Position numbers and translations under genes: made by a program | Shown here: positions 1 to 6,711 of the stretch, in pieces | Position numbering within the stretch: the first letter of the stretch is position 1 | Layout of the letters: each line of letters opens with the position of its first letter | Source of the DNA: Seonamhaeicola sediminis | GTDB lineage: Bacteria > Bacteroidota > Bacteroidia > Flavobacteriales > Flavobacteriaceae | Length of the DNA stretch: 64,000 nt | Assembly (NCBI RefSeq): GCF_004358095.2 | Contig: NZ_SMZJ02000004.1 | Coordinates: forward strand, 349,031 to 413,030 | Direction of reading: 5' to 3' | The notes under the pieces: model-generated | What the model saw: the letters and a program-made list of their open reading frames with translations, nothing else | Databases searched by the model: none | What the model was told of the DNA's origin: nothing

Positions 1-2
1 TT

Positions 3-341
3 AACCATACCTATTTACCAAGTTGGTTACAATCTATTGCACAAATACGCAACTTTTGTGCGCATCACTCACGTCTATGGAATCGTAATCTTCCAGGTAC
101 GGTAAAGCTGTTGCCAAAACCACCTAATCCTTGGATTACAGATATAGATAATGTACCAAAACAGCACGAGTTTAGTAAGCTGTATGTACATATGTGTTTA
201 ATGAAATATCTATTAAATACCATACAACCTAACAACCAATTTACAACCCGTTTAAATGACCTATTTGTTAAATATCCTAATGTAGACCCTAATGCATTGG
301 GAATGAAACCTAATTGGCAAAAAGAACCTTTATGGCAATAA
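3..341 (+). CDS. Abi_2 family (AbiD/AbiF-like) HEPN protein, C-terminal part
   Basis: The reading frame is open from the left edge of the window to a TAA at 339-341, so the N-terminus is missing. The visible 112 residues include the stretch RNFCAHHSRLWNR (codons from 48), which is the hallmark of the Abi_2 family of phage abortive-infection proteins. It contains an R-x4-H motif (R at 48-50, H at 63-65), the catalytic signature of HEPN ribonucleases. Family knowledge: Abi_2 proteins are phage-defence or toxin-like, and the HEPN motif implies RNA cleavage. The gene ends 17 bases before an Argonaute gene on the same strand, so the two are probably one operon. A TTG at 111 could pose as a start, but the diagnostic motif lies upstream of it in the same frame. 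RNase activity is inferred from the motif only. Confidence 0.8.
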   Translation, partial: NHTYLPSWLQSIAQIRNFCAHHSRLWNRNLPGTVKLLPKPPNPWITDIDNVPKQHEFSKLYVHMCLMKYLLNTIQPNNQFTTRLNDLFVKYPNVDPNALGMKPNWQKEPLWQ

Positions 342-358
342 TTTAAATACGAATACCA

Positions 359-2470
359 ATGCAAGAACACCTCAAAACCAACATACTTAACTTTAAATGG
401 CCTAATAGTGCGCCTACCATTTATTTAACTTCAGAGGATATAGAAGGTAGCCATCCCATACATAAATCTAAATTTTCAAGGCAGATTAAAGAGGTGTTTC
501 CAGATGCAGACTTATCTAACAAAGACCAAATATTTACAACATTTACAACAGAAATACCAGATGCACCAAGCATTAAGCTAAATTTAGTAGATGGTAGAGA
601 ATTAAGAATTTACAAGCAATTCCTTAAACATCAATTAAGAAACTATTTTAAATCTAAAGACTATATAGTAGTAAAAAACTTTGTTGGCGATGTACAAGTG
701 TGGATGCCATCAAAAAAAGGGAATACAGCAGACTATAACCTCTACTATAAATTCTCATTTAAAATACAATTTGCAAAATTAACCGACTTACCAGAGCTTA
801 TTGTATCGTATGATGGCACATCAAAAGTCCTTACAACTTCGGTTAAGGATATAGAGGATTCAGAGCTAATAAAACGTTGTGTATACGGTCAAAAAACGTT
901 TAATTACCAAATGGACCTCGATACAGAGGAAAAACAAGAATTTCACAATGCCATTCAGTTTGACCAAGCATTCCCTATTTTTAATTTGCCATTAGCACGA
1001 GCATTAAACATACCTATTGAGGAACCTGTAAGACCAATTAATAAATACCAAAAGTACGTAGCACTTATTAATAATTTTGCAACCAACTATCTGTTTACAG
1101 AAGATTTTAAAGCCATATTTCCTTTTAAGACTTATGCATTTATTGATGTGCCACTTAATCGTATCAATCACATTGACCCACAAGTAGGATTATTAGAATT
1201 TGGTAAAGACCAATACGGTAACAAGAAAACCCATTTAGTGCCTAAATTGGCAATGAATAATCTTAATCCTTATAAGAGACCAAACAACCAAAACATTAAG
1301 TTTTTCTTTGTGTACCATACGTCTCATAAAGAAGCAATTAAAACCTTTTACAATAACCTTAAAACTGGCGTTACTGCGGATAAAAAGTATTTTAAAGGGA
1401 TTGAGGCTTATGTAAACATTAAGGCTTCAACGTCTAAAGAACATTTTATTGAGTTTACCAATGAAAGCGACCCAATTCCAGAAATAGTTGAAAAGTTAGA
1501 GAGCTTAACCTTCGACCACGATAATGTACGTTATGCAGCGTTCTATTTAAGTCCTTTCGATAAATTCACACCAAATCCCGAAGACCGAGACATCTATATT
1601 CAAATCAAAGAATTGTTTTTAAATGAAGGCATTGTTACGCAGGTTGTGGATTATGAAAAAATGGTGGTCAATATCGAGAATCAATACAACTTCCAATTCA
1701 CATTACAAAATATGGCATTAGCTATTCACGCTAAATTAGGTGGTGCACCTTGGAAACTCGCAGTAACCGATAAAAAAGAATTAGTAATTGGTGTTGGTGC
1801 TTTTACCAATCAAGGCGAAAACAGACGGTATATAGCAAGTGCCTTTAGTTTTCAAAACAATGGTTTATTTAGAAAGTTCGAATATTTTGACCAAAGCGAA
1901 ACAGACCTATTGGCAGGAAGTATATGTAAAGCCATTAGAGATTTTACATCGGTTGCTGAAGCAGATAAAGTAGTCATTCACTTTTATAAGGAAATGAGCT
2001 ACGAGGAACTAAAACCTATTATAAGAGGGATGCATACATTAGGGTTGAAAATTCCTCTTTACATTTTAAATATCAATAAAACAGAAGCAGAAGATATTAT
2101 TGCTTACGACCTCAATTGGGGTAAAAAGTTAATGCCTGTAAGTGGCACATACATACGTATTAGCGAAAATCAATTCCTACTGTTTAATAATGCACGTTAT
2201 CCTAATTCACAGCGATATGCAGATACAGATGGTTATCCGTTTCCAATAAAAATTAAGGTAAGCAGTCCAGATGAAGATGCTTTTGAAGATGCAGACGTGG
2301 TTTTAGAGTTATTAACACAGGTATATCAATTTAGCAGATTGTATTGGAAATCCTTACGCCAACAAAATGTACCAATCACTATAAAATATCCAGAGATGGT
2401 AGCTCAAATAGCACCACGATTTAATAATGGCGTTCCAGATGATGCTAAAGATGCGTTATGGTTTTTGTAA
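359..2470 (+). CDS. Prokaryotic Argonaute with degenerate PIWI active site
   Basis: A 703-residue protein recognised as a prokaryotic Argonaute by its C-terminal half. The MID/PIWI junction has AIHAKLGGAPWKL (about residues 455-467), followed by the first PIWI strand LVIGVGAF (475-482). The remaining PIWI core runs to a hydrophobic C-terminal WFL, the usual end of the PIWI fold. Argonautes use short nucleic-acid guides to recognise complementary targets. The slicer residues look absent. The first Asp position in IGxD is G480, the IHxDG position reads IHFYK (Y543), and the last acidic/His position reads YPEMVA. It is therefore probably a guide-directed binder rather than a nuclease. I cannot place a clear PAZ domain. 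Such inactive Argonautes normally act with a partner effector; the only adjacent candidate is the upstream HEPN protein. ATG start at 359. Confidence 0.85.
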   Translation: MQEHLKTNILNFKWPNSAPTIYLTSEDIEGSHPIHKSKFSRQIKEVFPDADLSNKDQIFTTFTTEIPDAPSIKLNLVDGRELRIYKQFLKHQLRNYFKSKDYIVVKNFVGDVQVWMPSKKGNTADYNLYYKFSFKIQFAKLTDLPELIVSYDGTSKVLTTSVKDIEDSELIKRCVYGQKTFNYQMDLDTEEKQEFHNAIQFDQAFPIFNLPLARALNIPIEEPVRPINKYQKYVALINNFATNYLFTEDFKAIFPFKTYAFIDVPLNRINHIDPQVGLLEFGKDQYGNKKTHLVPKLAMNNLNPYKRPNNQNIKFFFVYHTSHKEAIKTFYNNLKTGVTADKKYFKGIEAYVNIKASTSKEHFIEFTNESDPIPEIVEKLESLTFDHDNVRYAAFYLSPFDKFTPNPEDRDIYIQIKELFLNEGIVTQVVDYEKMVVNIENQYNFQFTLQNMALAIHAKLGGAPWKLAVTDKKELVIGVGAFTNQGENRRYIASAFSFQNNGLFRKFEYFDQSETDLLAGSICKAIRDFTSVAEADKVVIHFYKEMSYEELKPIIRGMHTLGLKIPLYILNINKTEAEDIIAYDLNWGKKLMPVSGTYIRISENQFLLFNNARYPNSQRYADTDGYPFPIKIKVSSPDEDAFEDADVVLELLTQVYQFSRLYWKSLRQQNVPITIKYPEMVAQIAPRFNNGVPDDAKDALWFL

Positions 2471-2476
2471 TTAATT

Positions 2477-2491
2477 TGCACAACCATTGCA
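2477..2491 (+). promoter_or_regulatory. Putative Fur-family operator, site 1
   Basis: The 15-mer TGCACAACCATTGCA has TGCA at both ends. It differs at only two central positions from the 15-mer at 5491-5505. It ends 12 bases before a -7 box, so it covers roughly -40 to -26 of the promoter. The only regulator gene between the two sites is a Fur-family repressor, which makes it the natural candidate. The assignment is inference. Confidence 0.5.
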
Positions 2492-2503
2492 TCATTAAAT
2501 TTT

Positions 2504-2511
2504 TATCTTTG
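2504..2511 (+). promoter_or_regulatory. Bacteroidota -7 box for the metal island
   Basis: TATCTTTG matches the TANNTTTG consensus exactly. Transcription would begin about five bases downstream, at or next to the GTG start of the DUF6660 gene. The message may therefore be leaderless. Confidence 0.6.
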
Positions 2512-2516
2512 TAACT

Positions 2517-2834
2517 GTGAAATTTATAACAATCATATTATCCTTAATAATACTATTGCTTTCAGCAAAGCCTTGTTCTGATGGTCAAAATAAAGAAGAC
2601 CAACACCAAGACGAGATAAGTGTTAATCACAACCACCAAGAAGATAGTGACGATTCTTGTCCTATTACGTGTATCTGCAATTGTTGTGGTATGTCCATTA
2701 CTTACGAACCAATCAAGACATTTGATTTAAAACTCAATATTGAAATCTCATCGGAGTTAATTTCTACATATCAACCTATTTATAGGTTTAACTTCCTTTC
2801 CAATATTTGGCAACCGCCACAAGTAATAAGCTAA
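2517..2834 (+). CDS. DUF6660-like small secreted Cys/His-rich protein
   Basis: A 105-residue protein with an N-terminal hydrophobic segment (about residues 3-17), consistent with a signal peptide. An acidic, His-rich stretch follows (NHNHQED) and then a cysteine cluster CPITCICNCCGM near residues 48-59. The Cys and His residues suggest a periplasmic or envelope metal-binding protein, but no function is established. It resembles the small DUF6660 proteins that sit beside TonB receptors in Bacteroidota metal clusters. GTG is the only plausible start; it lies six bases after a -7 box. It is first in the island and 49 bases before the TonB receptor gene, with which it is probably cotranscribed. 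Confidence 0.65.
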   Translation: MKFITIILSLIILLLSAKPCSDGQNKEDQHQDEISVNHNHQEDSDDSCPITCICNCCGMSITYEPIKTFDLKLNIEISSELISTYQPIYRFNFLSNIWQPPQVIS

Positions 2835-2883
2835 AACGTTTCGATTTTAAATCAATTATTTAGTTAATTACAATTATAATTCA

Positions 2884-5070
2884 ATGAATAAATACCTATT
2901 GAGCCTAAAGCTCATATTAATACTTTGCCTATCGTTAAAGGCACAAACATCAGACATACAAATTAAAGTCATAACAGAGGCAGATAACGAACCTTTAATG
3001 GGCGCTACTGTTTACTTTGAAGCATTAGAAAAAGGAGCAGTCACCAATTTTGATGGTATTGCAGAATTTACAGAAATACCAGACGGTCAGCATCAAATAA
3101 TAATTTCCTTTTTAGGTTTTGAAACATTTGAGACAACAATTCAAATTCCAAGTAATACAGAATTAATGTTTAAACTAAAAGAGGGCGGTAATCAATTAGA
3201 TGCTGTAGTATTGCAATCTACAAGAAGCACAAGAACAGTACGAAAAATACCAACACGTATCGAGTTTATCGGTGCAGAGGAATTAGCAGAAAAAGCAATA
3301 ATGAACCCTACTAATATTTCTATGGTGCTTCGTGAAAGTACAGGAATACAAATGCAACAAACATCATTAAGTAGTGGGAGCACCAACATTCGTATTCAAG
3401 GATTAGATGGTAGATACACACAACTTTTAAGAGATGGGTTTCCCTTATATGGTGGTTTCTCAAGTGGATTAAGTATTCTACAAATACCACCTTTAGACTT
3501 ACAACAATTTGAAATTATAAAAGGAAGTTCATCAACCCTTTATGGTGGTGGTGCTATTGCAGGATTGGTAAATATGGTATCTAAAACACCAGACTTTGAA
3601 CCTGCTTTAGATATAATGCTTACACAAACACAAGCATTAGGAAGTACAGCCAATGTATTTTATAGTAAAAGAAATGAAAAATTCGGTGTATCACTTTATG
3701 GTTCTGGTCATTATCAAAAAGCATACGACCCAGAAGATGATGGCTTTAGCAACCTGCCAAAAACAACATCAATTTCTTTTAATCCTAAACTGTTTTATTA
3801 TCCATCAGATAAAACAATGCTCTGGTTTGGGTTAAACGGAACGTATGATGATAGAATTGGTGGAGATATTACCAAAATTGAAAGTGGTGCGGATGGTATT
3901 CATCAATATACAGAAGAAAACAACTCAAAACGATTAAGCAGTCAATTTGTATATCAAACACAATTAGATTCCGTTAGTTCATTAGAGTTTAAAAATAGTG
4001 TCTCTTTTTTCGATAGGAACTTAACTGTTCCGGATTTCAATTTTGATGGCAAACAAACAAATACGTTTACTGAAATATCTTATAATACAGCATCAGAAAA
4101 TACGGATTGGATAGTTGGAGCTAATCTATATACCTCAAATTTCGATGAAAATGATAACGCACCATTACAGCGAGACCAAAAAGATGTAACCTTTGGTGCA
4201 TTTGCAAATAATATCTTTGACATATCAGATAATTGGATATTAGAAACAGGATTAAGAGCAGATTATAATACGGATTTCGGTTTCTTTCCACTTCCAAGAA
4301 TTTCATTACTTTATAAAAACAATAGTGGATTTTCAAGTAGAATTGGTGGAGGTTTAGGGTATAAGATTCCAGATATTTTTACAGAAGAAGCAGAGTATAT
4401 CAATTTTGAAAATGTGCTTGCTATAGATAAATCTACAGTAGATGCAGAACGTTCTTATGGTGTTAATTTTGATTTGAATTATCAAACACGATTATCGGAT
4501 GAGATTGGTTTTTCCATAAACCAATTATTCTATGTGACTGCTATTAATGATGGACTGCTTTTAAATTCAACAGATAACGGATTTTTTCAATTTGAAAATG
4601 CTTCAGATAAAATATTCAGCAAAGGTTCAGAAACGAACATCAAATTTACATATAAGGATTTTAGATGGTTTTTAAATTATGCATTTATTGATACAAGGCT
4701 AAATTATTTAGAAGGCAATCCTCAAAAACCCTTAACAGCAAAACATAATGCAGGTAGTGTTATAATGTACGAATCTAAAAAATGGCGCATAGGTTATGAA
4801 ACTTATTATACAGGGAAACAGTTCTTGTCTAATGGTACAGAAACTACAGACTTTGTAACTATGGGTTTAATGGTGATGCGTAACTTTAAATTGGGAAGTG
4901 TATTTGTAAATTTCGAAAACTTTACAGATAGAAGACAAAGCAGGTTTTCACCTTTGGTTTTACCACCGCACGAAAATCCTGTTTTCCCAGAAATATATGC
5001 GCCTACAGATGGTTTTATATTTAGTGTAGGACTTATTATTAAACCATTTGGTAACGAAGACGACGATTAA
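2884..5070 (+). CDS. TonB-dependent outer-membrane receptor (metal island)
   Basis: A 728-residue receptor with a signal peptide ending near KAQ (about residue 21). Next comes a carboxypeptidase-regulatory-like beta-sandwich (about 24-95) with the usual GATVYFEALEKGAVTNFDG pattern. A plug domain follows (about 115-235: RIQGLDGRYTQLLRDGFPLYG, then KGSSSTLYGGGAIAGLVN), and a 22-strand-type barrel runs to the C-terminus. It should use TonB energy to import a metal complex or small ligand across the outer membrane. The ligand cannot be read from sequence, but the neighbours (a Fur regulator and metal exporters) point to a metal or metallophore. Its stop is two bases before the Fur-family ATG, so the two are cotranscribed. 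Confidence 0.9.
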   Translation: MNKYLLSLKLILILCLSLKAQTSDIQIKVITEADNEPLMGATVYFEALEKGAVTNFDGIAEFTEIPDGQHQIIISFLGFETFETTIQIPSNTELMFKLKEGGNQLDAVVLQSTRSTRTVRKIPTRIEFIGAEELAEKAIMNPTNISMVLRESTGIQMQQTSLSSGSTNIRIQGLDGRYTQLLRDGFPLYGGFSSGLSILQIPPLDLQQFEIIKGSSSTLYGGGAIAGLVNMVSKTPDFEPALDIMLTQTQALGSTANVFYSKRNEKFGVSLYGSGHYQKAYDPEDDGFSNLPKTTSISFNPKLFYYPSDKTMLWFGLNGTYDDRIGGDITKIESGADGIHQYTEENNSKRLSSQFVYQTQLDSVSSLEFKNSVSFFDRNLTVPDFNFDGKQTNTFTEISYNTASENTDWIVGANLYTSNFDENDNAPLQRDQKDVTFGAFANNIFDISDNWILETGLRADYNTDFGFFPLPRISLLYKNNSGFSSRIGGGLGYKIPDIFTEEAEYINFENVLAIDKSTVDAERSYGVNFDLNYQTRLSDEIGFSINQLFYVTAINDGLLLNSTDNGFFQFENASDKIFSKGSETNIKFTYKDFRWFLNYAFIDTRLNYLEGNPQKPLTAKHNAGSVIMYESKKWRIGYETYYTGKQFLSNGTETTDFVTMGLMVMRNFKLGSVFVNFENFTDRRQSRFSPLVLPPHENPVFPEIYAPTDGFIFSVGLIIKPFGNEDDD

Positions 5071-5072
5071 TT

Positions 5073-5486
5073 ATGGAAACAATAGAACAAGTATTAGAAT
5101 CAAAAAACATACGAGTTACTGCAATGCGTATGTTAATTTATAAGTTCCTAGTTGAGAAGGAGGTTGCAGTAACATTGAGTGATATTGAAAACGCATTTGA
5201 AAAAGCAGATAGAACAACACTTTACAGGACTATTAAAACCTTTGAAGAGAAAGTCATTGTTCATCAAATAGACGATGGTACAGGAATTACGAAATATGCG
5301 TTATGCGAAGAGGGATGTAATTGTGATATAAAAAACGATTTGCATTTACATTTCCATTGTAATAATTGCAATGAAACCATTTGCCTAACAGAACATAAAA
5401 TACCACAAATTAAAGTACCTGATGGCTTTGTTTCGGAAAATGTAAACTTGGTTGTAAAAGGTATATGTGATAAGTGTAGTGGATAA
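5073..5486 (+). CDS. Fur-family metal-responsive transcriptional regulator
   Basis: A 137-residue Fur-superfamily protein. The N-terminal winged helix (about 1-80) includes RTTLYRTIKTFEE, the DNA-recognition helix region of Fur/Zur proteins. The C-terminal dimerisation domain has the metal-binding HLHFHCNNC motif (about 90-98) and a second Cys pair CDKC near the end, which together would form a structural zinc site. Proteins of this family repress promoters when loaded with Fe, Zn or another metal. The gene is coupled to the TonB receptor upstream. Two matched 15-base sites upstream of the DUF6660 and DUF3703 genes are plausible operators. The metal sensed cannot be told from sequence. Confidence 0.88.
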   Translation: METIEQVLESKNIRVTAMRMLIYKFLVEKEVAVTLSDIENAFEKADRTTLYRTIKTFEEKVIVHQIDDGTGITKYALCEEGCNCDIKNDLHLHFHCNNCNETICLTEHKIPQIKVPDGFVSENVNLVVKGICDKCSG

Positions 5487-5490
5487 CAAA

Positions 5491-5505
5491 TGCACTTCCA
5501 TTGCA
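5491..5505 (+). promoter_or_regulatory. Putative Fur-family operator, site 2
   Basis: TGCACTTCCATTGCA matches site 1 (2477-2491) at 13 of 15 positions. It sits five bases after the Fur-family stop codon and 13 bases before a -7-like box TACTTTTA (5519-5526). This reproduces the geometry of site 1. Confidence 0.5.
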
Positions 5506-5542
5506 CTTACTATTAAATTACTTTTATCCAAAATTAGTGGAT

Positions 5543-5905
5543 ATGAAGTTTAATACTAAAATACCTAAACATATCAAACAGGCTTATATCGAAGAATTAA
5601 AACAATACAGTTTCTGTTTAGAAAATAAGCGGTTTGGTAATGCTTGGTTTCATTTAGAACGCAGTCATATAATAGGACAGTCTTATCCTATAGAACATAC
5701 CTATTCACATTGGCTAATGCTAAAGTTTGGATTTAGACAAAAAGATACTAAAGAAGTATTCGGTCAAATTATTAGATTGCTTGTTGGTGGTTGGAAATCA
5801 TTTATAAATCACGTTCCTCTTGGTAATACAGGTGGCGCAAACGTACCACCATTAAAACGTATGCCTATTCCAAATGACATTGAAAAAGTATTAGATATAG
5901 AATGA
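5543..5905 (+). CDS. DUF3703 family protein
   Basis: A 120-residue protein resembling DUF3703, a family often found in mercury, copper and zinc resistance clusters. Visible landmarks are FGNAWFHLERSHIIGQSYP (about 33-51) and a C-terminal GNTGGANVPPLKRMPIP. The conserved histidines could bind a ligand, but no biochemical role is known to me. I chose the ATG at 5543 over the TTG-type start at 5501. The region 5491-5526 reads as operator plus -7 box, and the extra N-terminal residues would not fit the family. Its TGA overlaps the start of the MerT-MerP fusion (ATGA), indicating translational coupling. Confidence 0.8.
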   Translation: MKFNTKIPKHIKQAYIEELKQYSFCLENKRFGNAWFHLERSHIIGQSYPIEHTYSHWLMLKFGFRQKDTKEVFGQIIRLLVGGWKSFINHVPLGNTGGANVPPLKRMPIPNDIEKVLDIE

Positions 5906-6489
5906 AAAATAAATTAGCGGTTACAAGTATCCTAACAGCAATCACAGCTTCATTGTGTTGCATCACACCAGTTTTGGCATTAATTGCAGGAACAAGTGGT
6001 GTAGCTTCAACTTTTTCTTGGATAGAACCATTTAGACCTTACTTAATAGGGCTAACTATATTAGTTCTTCTCTTTGCTTGGTATCAAAAATTAAAACCAG
6101 AAAAAGAAATCGACTGTGAATGTGAAACGGATAAAAAACCAAAATTTATTCAGTCAAAAACCTTTTTAGGAGTTGTAACAGTATTCGCAATAGTGATGTT
6201 GGCATTTCCATACTACTCAAGTATGTTTTATCCAAATTCAGAGAAACAAATTGTTGTCGTTGATAAATCAAATATCAAAACAACAGAGTATAAAATAAGT
6301 GGAATGACTTGTCCCAGTTGTGAAGCTCACGTAAACCACGAAGTAAATAAACTTAACGGAATTGTGAACTCAAAAACATCATACAAGAATGGTAACGCAA
6401 TCATTGAGTATGACCAAACTAAAACTAATGAATTAGAAATTGAGAAAGCAATTAATTCTACAGGTTATAAAGTAACTGATAAAAATTAA
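5902..6489 (+). CDS. merTP: Mercuric-type transport protein, MerT-MerP fusion
   Basis: A 195-residue inner-membrane protein. Three predicted membrane helices come first; helix 1 carries the MerT pair in SLCCITPVLAL (about 18-28). A Cys-x-Cys segment (DCECE) lies in the loop after helix 2. After the third helix comes a MerP/HMA domain with GMTCPSCEAH (about 134-143), the thiol pair that captures soft metal ions. In one polypeptide it joins the periplasmic scavenger to the membrane importer of mercury systems. No mercuric reductase is visible in the window, so the true cargo may be Hg(II) or another thiophilic metal passed to the downstream ATPase. It overlaps the DUF3703 stop and is followed after five bases by the GDCCVxC gene. 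Confidence 0.82.
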   Translation: MKNKLAVTSILTAITASLCCITPVLALIAGTSGVASTFSWIEPFRPYLIGLTILVLLFAWYQKLKPEKEIDCECETDKKPKFIQSKTFLGVVTVFAIVMLAFPYYSSMFYPNSEKQIVVVDKSNIKTTEYKISGMTCPSCEAHVNHEVNKLNGIVNSKTSYKNGNAIIEYDQTKTNELEIEKAINSTGYKVTDKN

Positions 6490-6494
6490 AATTG

Positions 6495-6701
6495 ATGCAA
6501 ACTATATTAAAATCTGAAATCACTTGCCCAACCTGTGGTCATAAAAAGGAAGAAGATATGCCAACAAATGCCTGTCAATTCTTTTATGAATGTGAGAAAT
6601 GTAAAACAGTTTTAAAACCAAACAAAGGAGATTGTTGTGTGTATTGTTCTTATGGTACAGTTCCTTGTCCACCAATTCAACAAAACAAAAGTTGTTGTTA
6701 A
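6495..6701 (+). CDS. GDCCVxC domain small metal-binding protein
   Basis: A 68-residue, very cysteine-rich protein. Its N-terminal CPTCGHKK resembles a zinc-ribbon knuckle, CEKC follows, and then the family signature GDCCVYCSYGTVPCPP. It ends in KSCC. The repeated cysteine pairs suggest binding or transfer of a soft metal in the cytosol. The family is typically encoded beside MerT-type transporters, as here. I chose ATG at 6495 rather than the TTG three bases upstream. No enzymatic role is known to me. Confidence 0.75.
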   Translation: MQTILKSEITCPTCGHKKEEDMPTNACQFFYECEKCKTVLKPNKGDCCVYCSYGTVPCPPIQQNKSCC

Positions 6702-6711
6702 AACTAACTTG

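Noticed and set aside
111-341. A separate 76-codon gene starting at TTG 111
   Set aside because: The same frame is open to the window edge and the diagnostic Abi_2/HEPN motif lies upstream of 111, so this is the tail of a larger gene.
5902-6489. Complete mercury resistance operon
   Set aside because: The MerT-MerP fusion is present, but no merA, merB or merR is visible. The cargo may be another soft metal.
6637-6711. N-terminal extension of the Zn/Cd ATPase
   Set aside because: It overlaps the end of the GDCCVxC gene in another frame and encodes no family sequence; ATG 6712 fits better.
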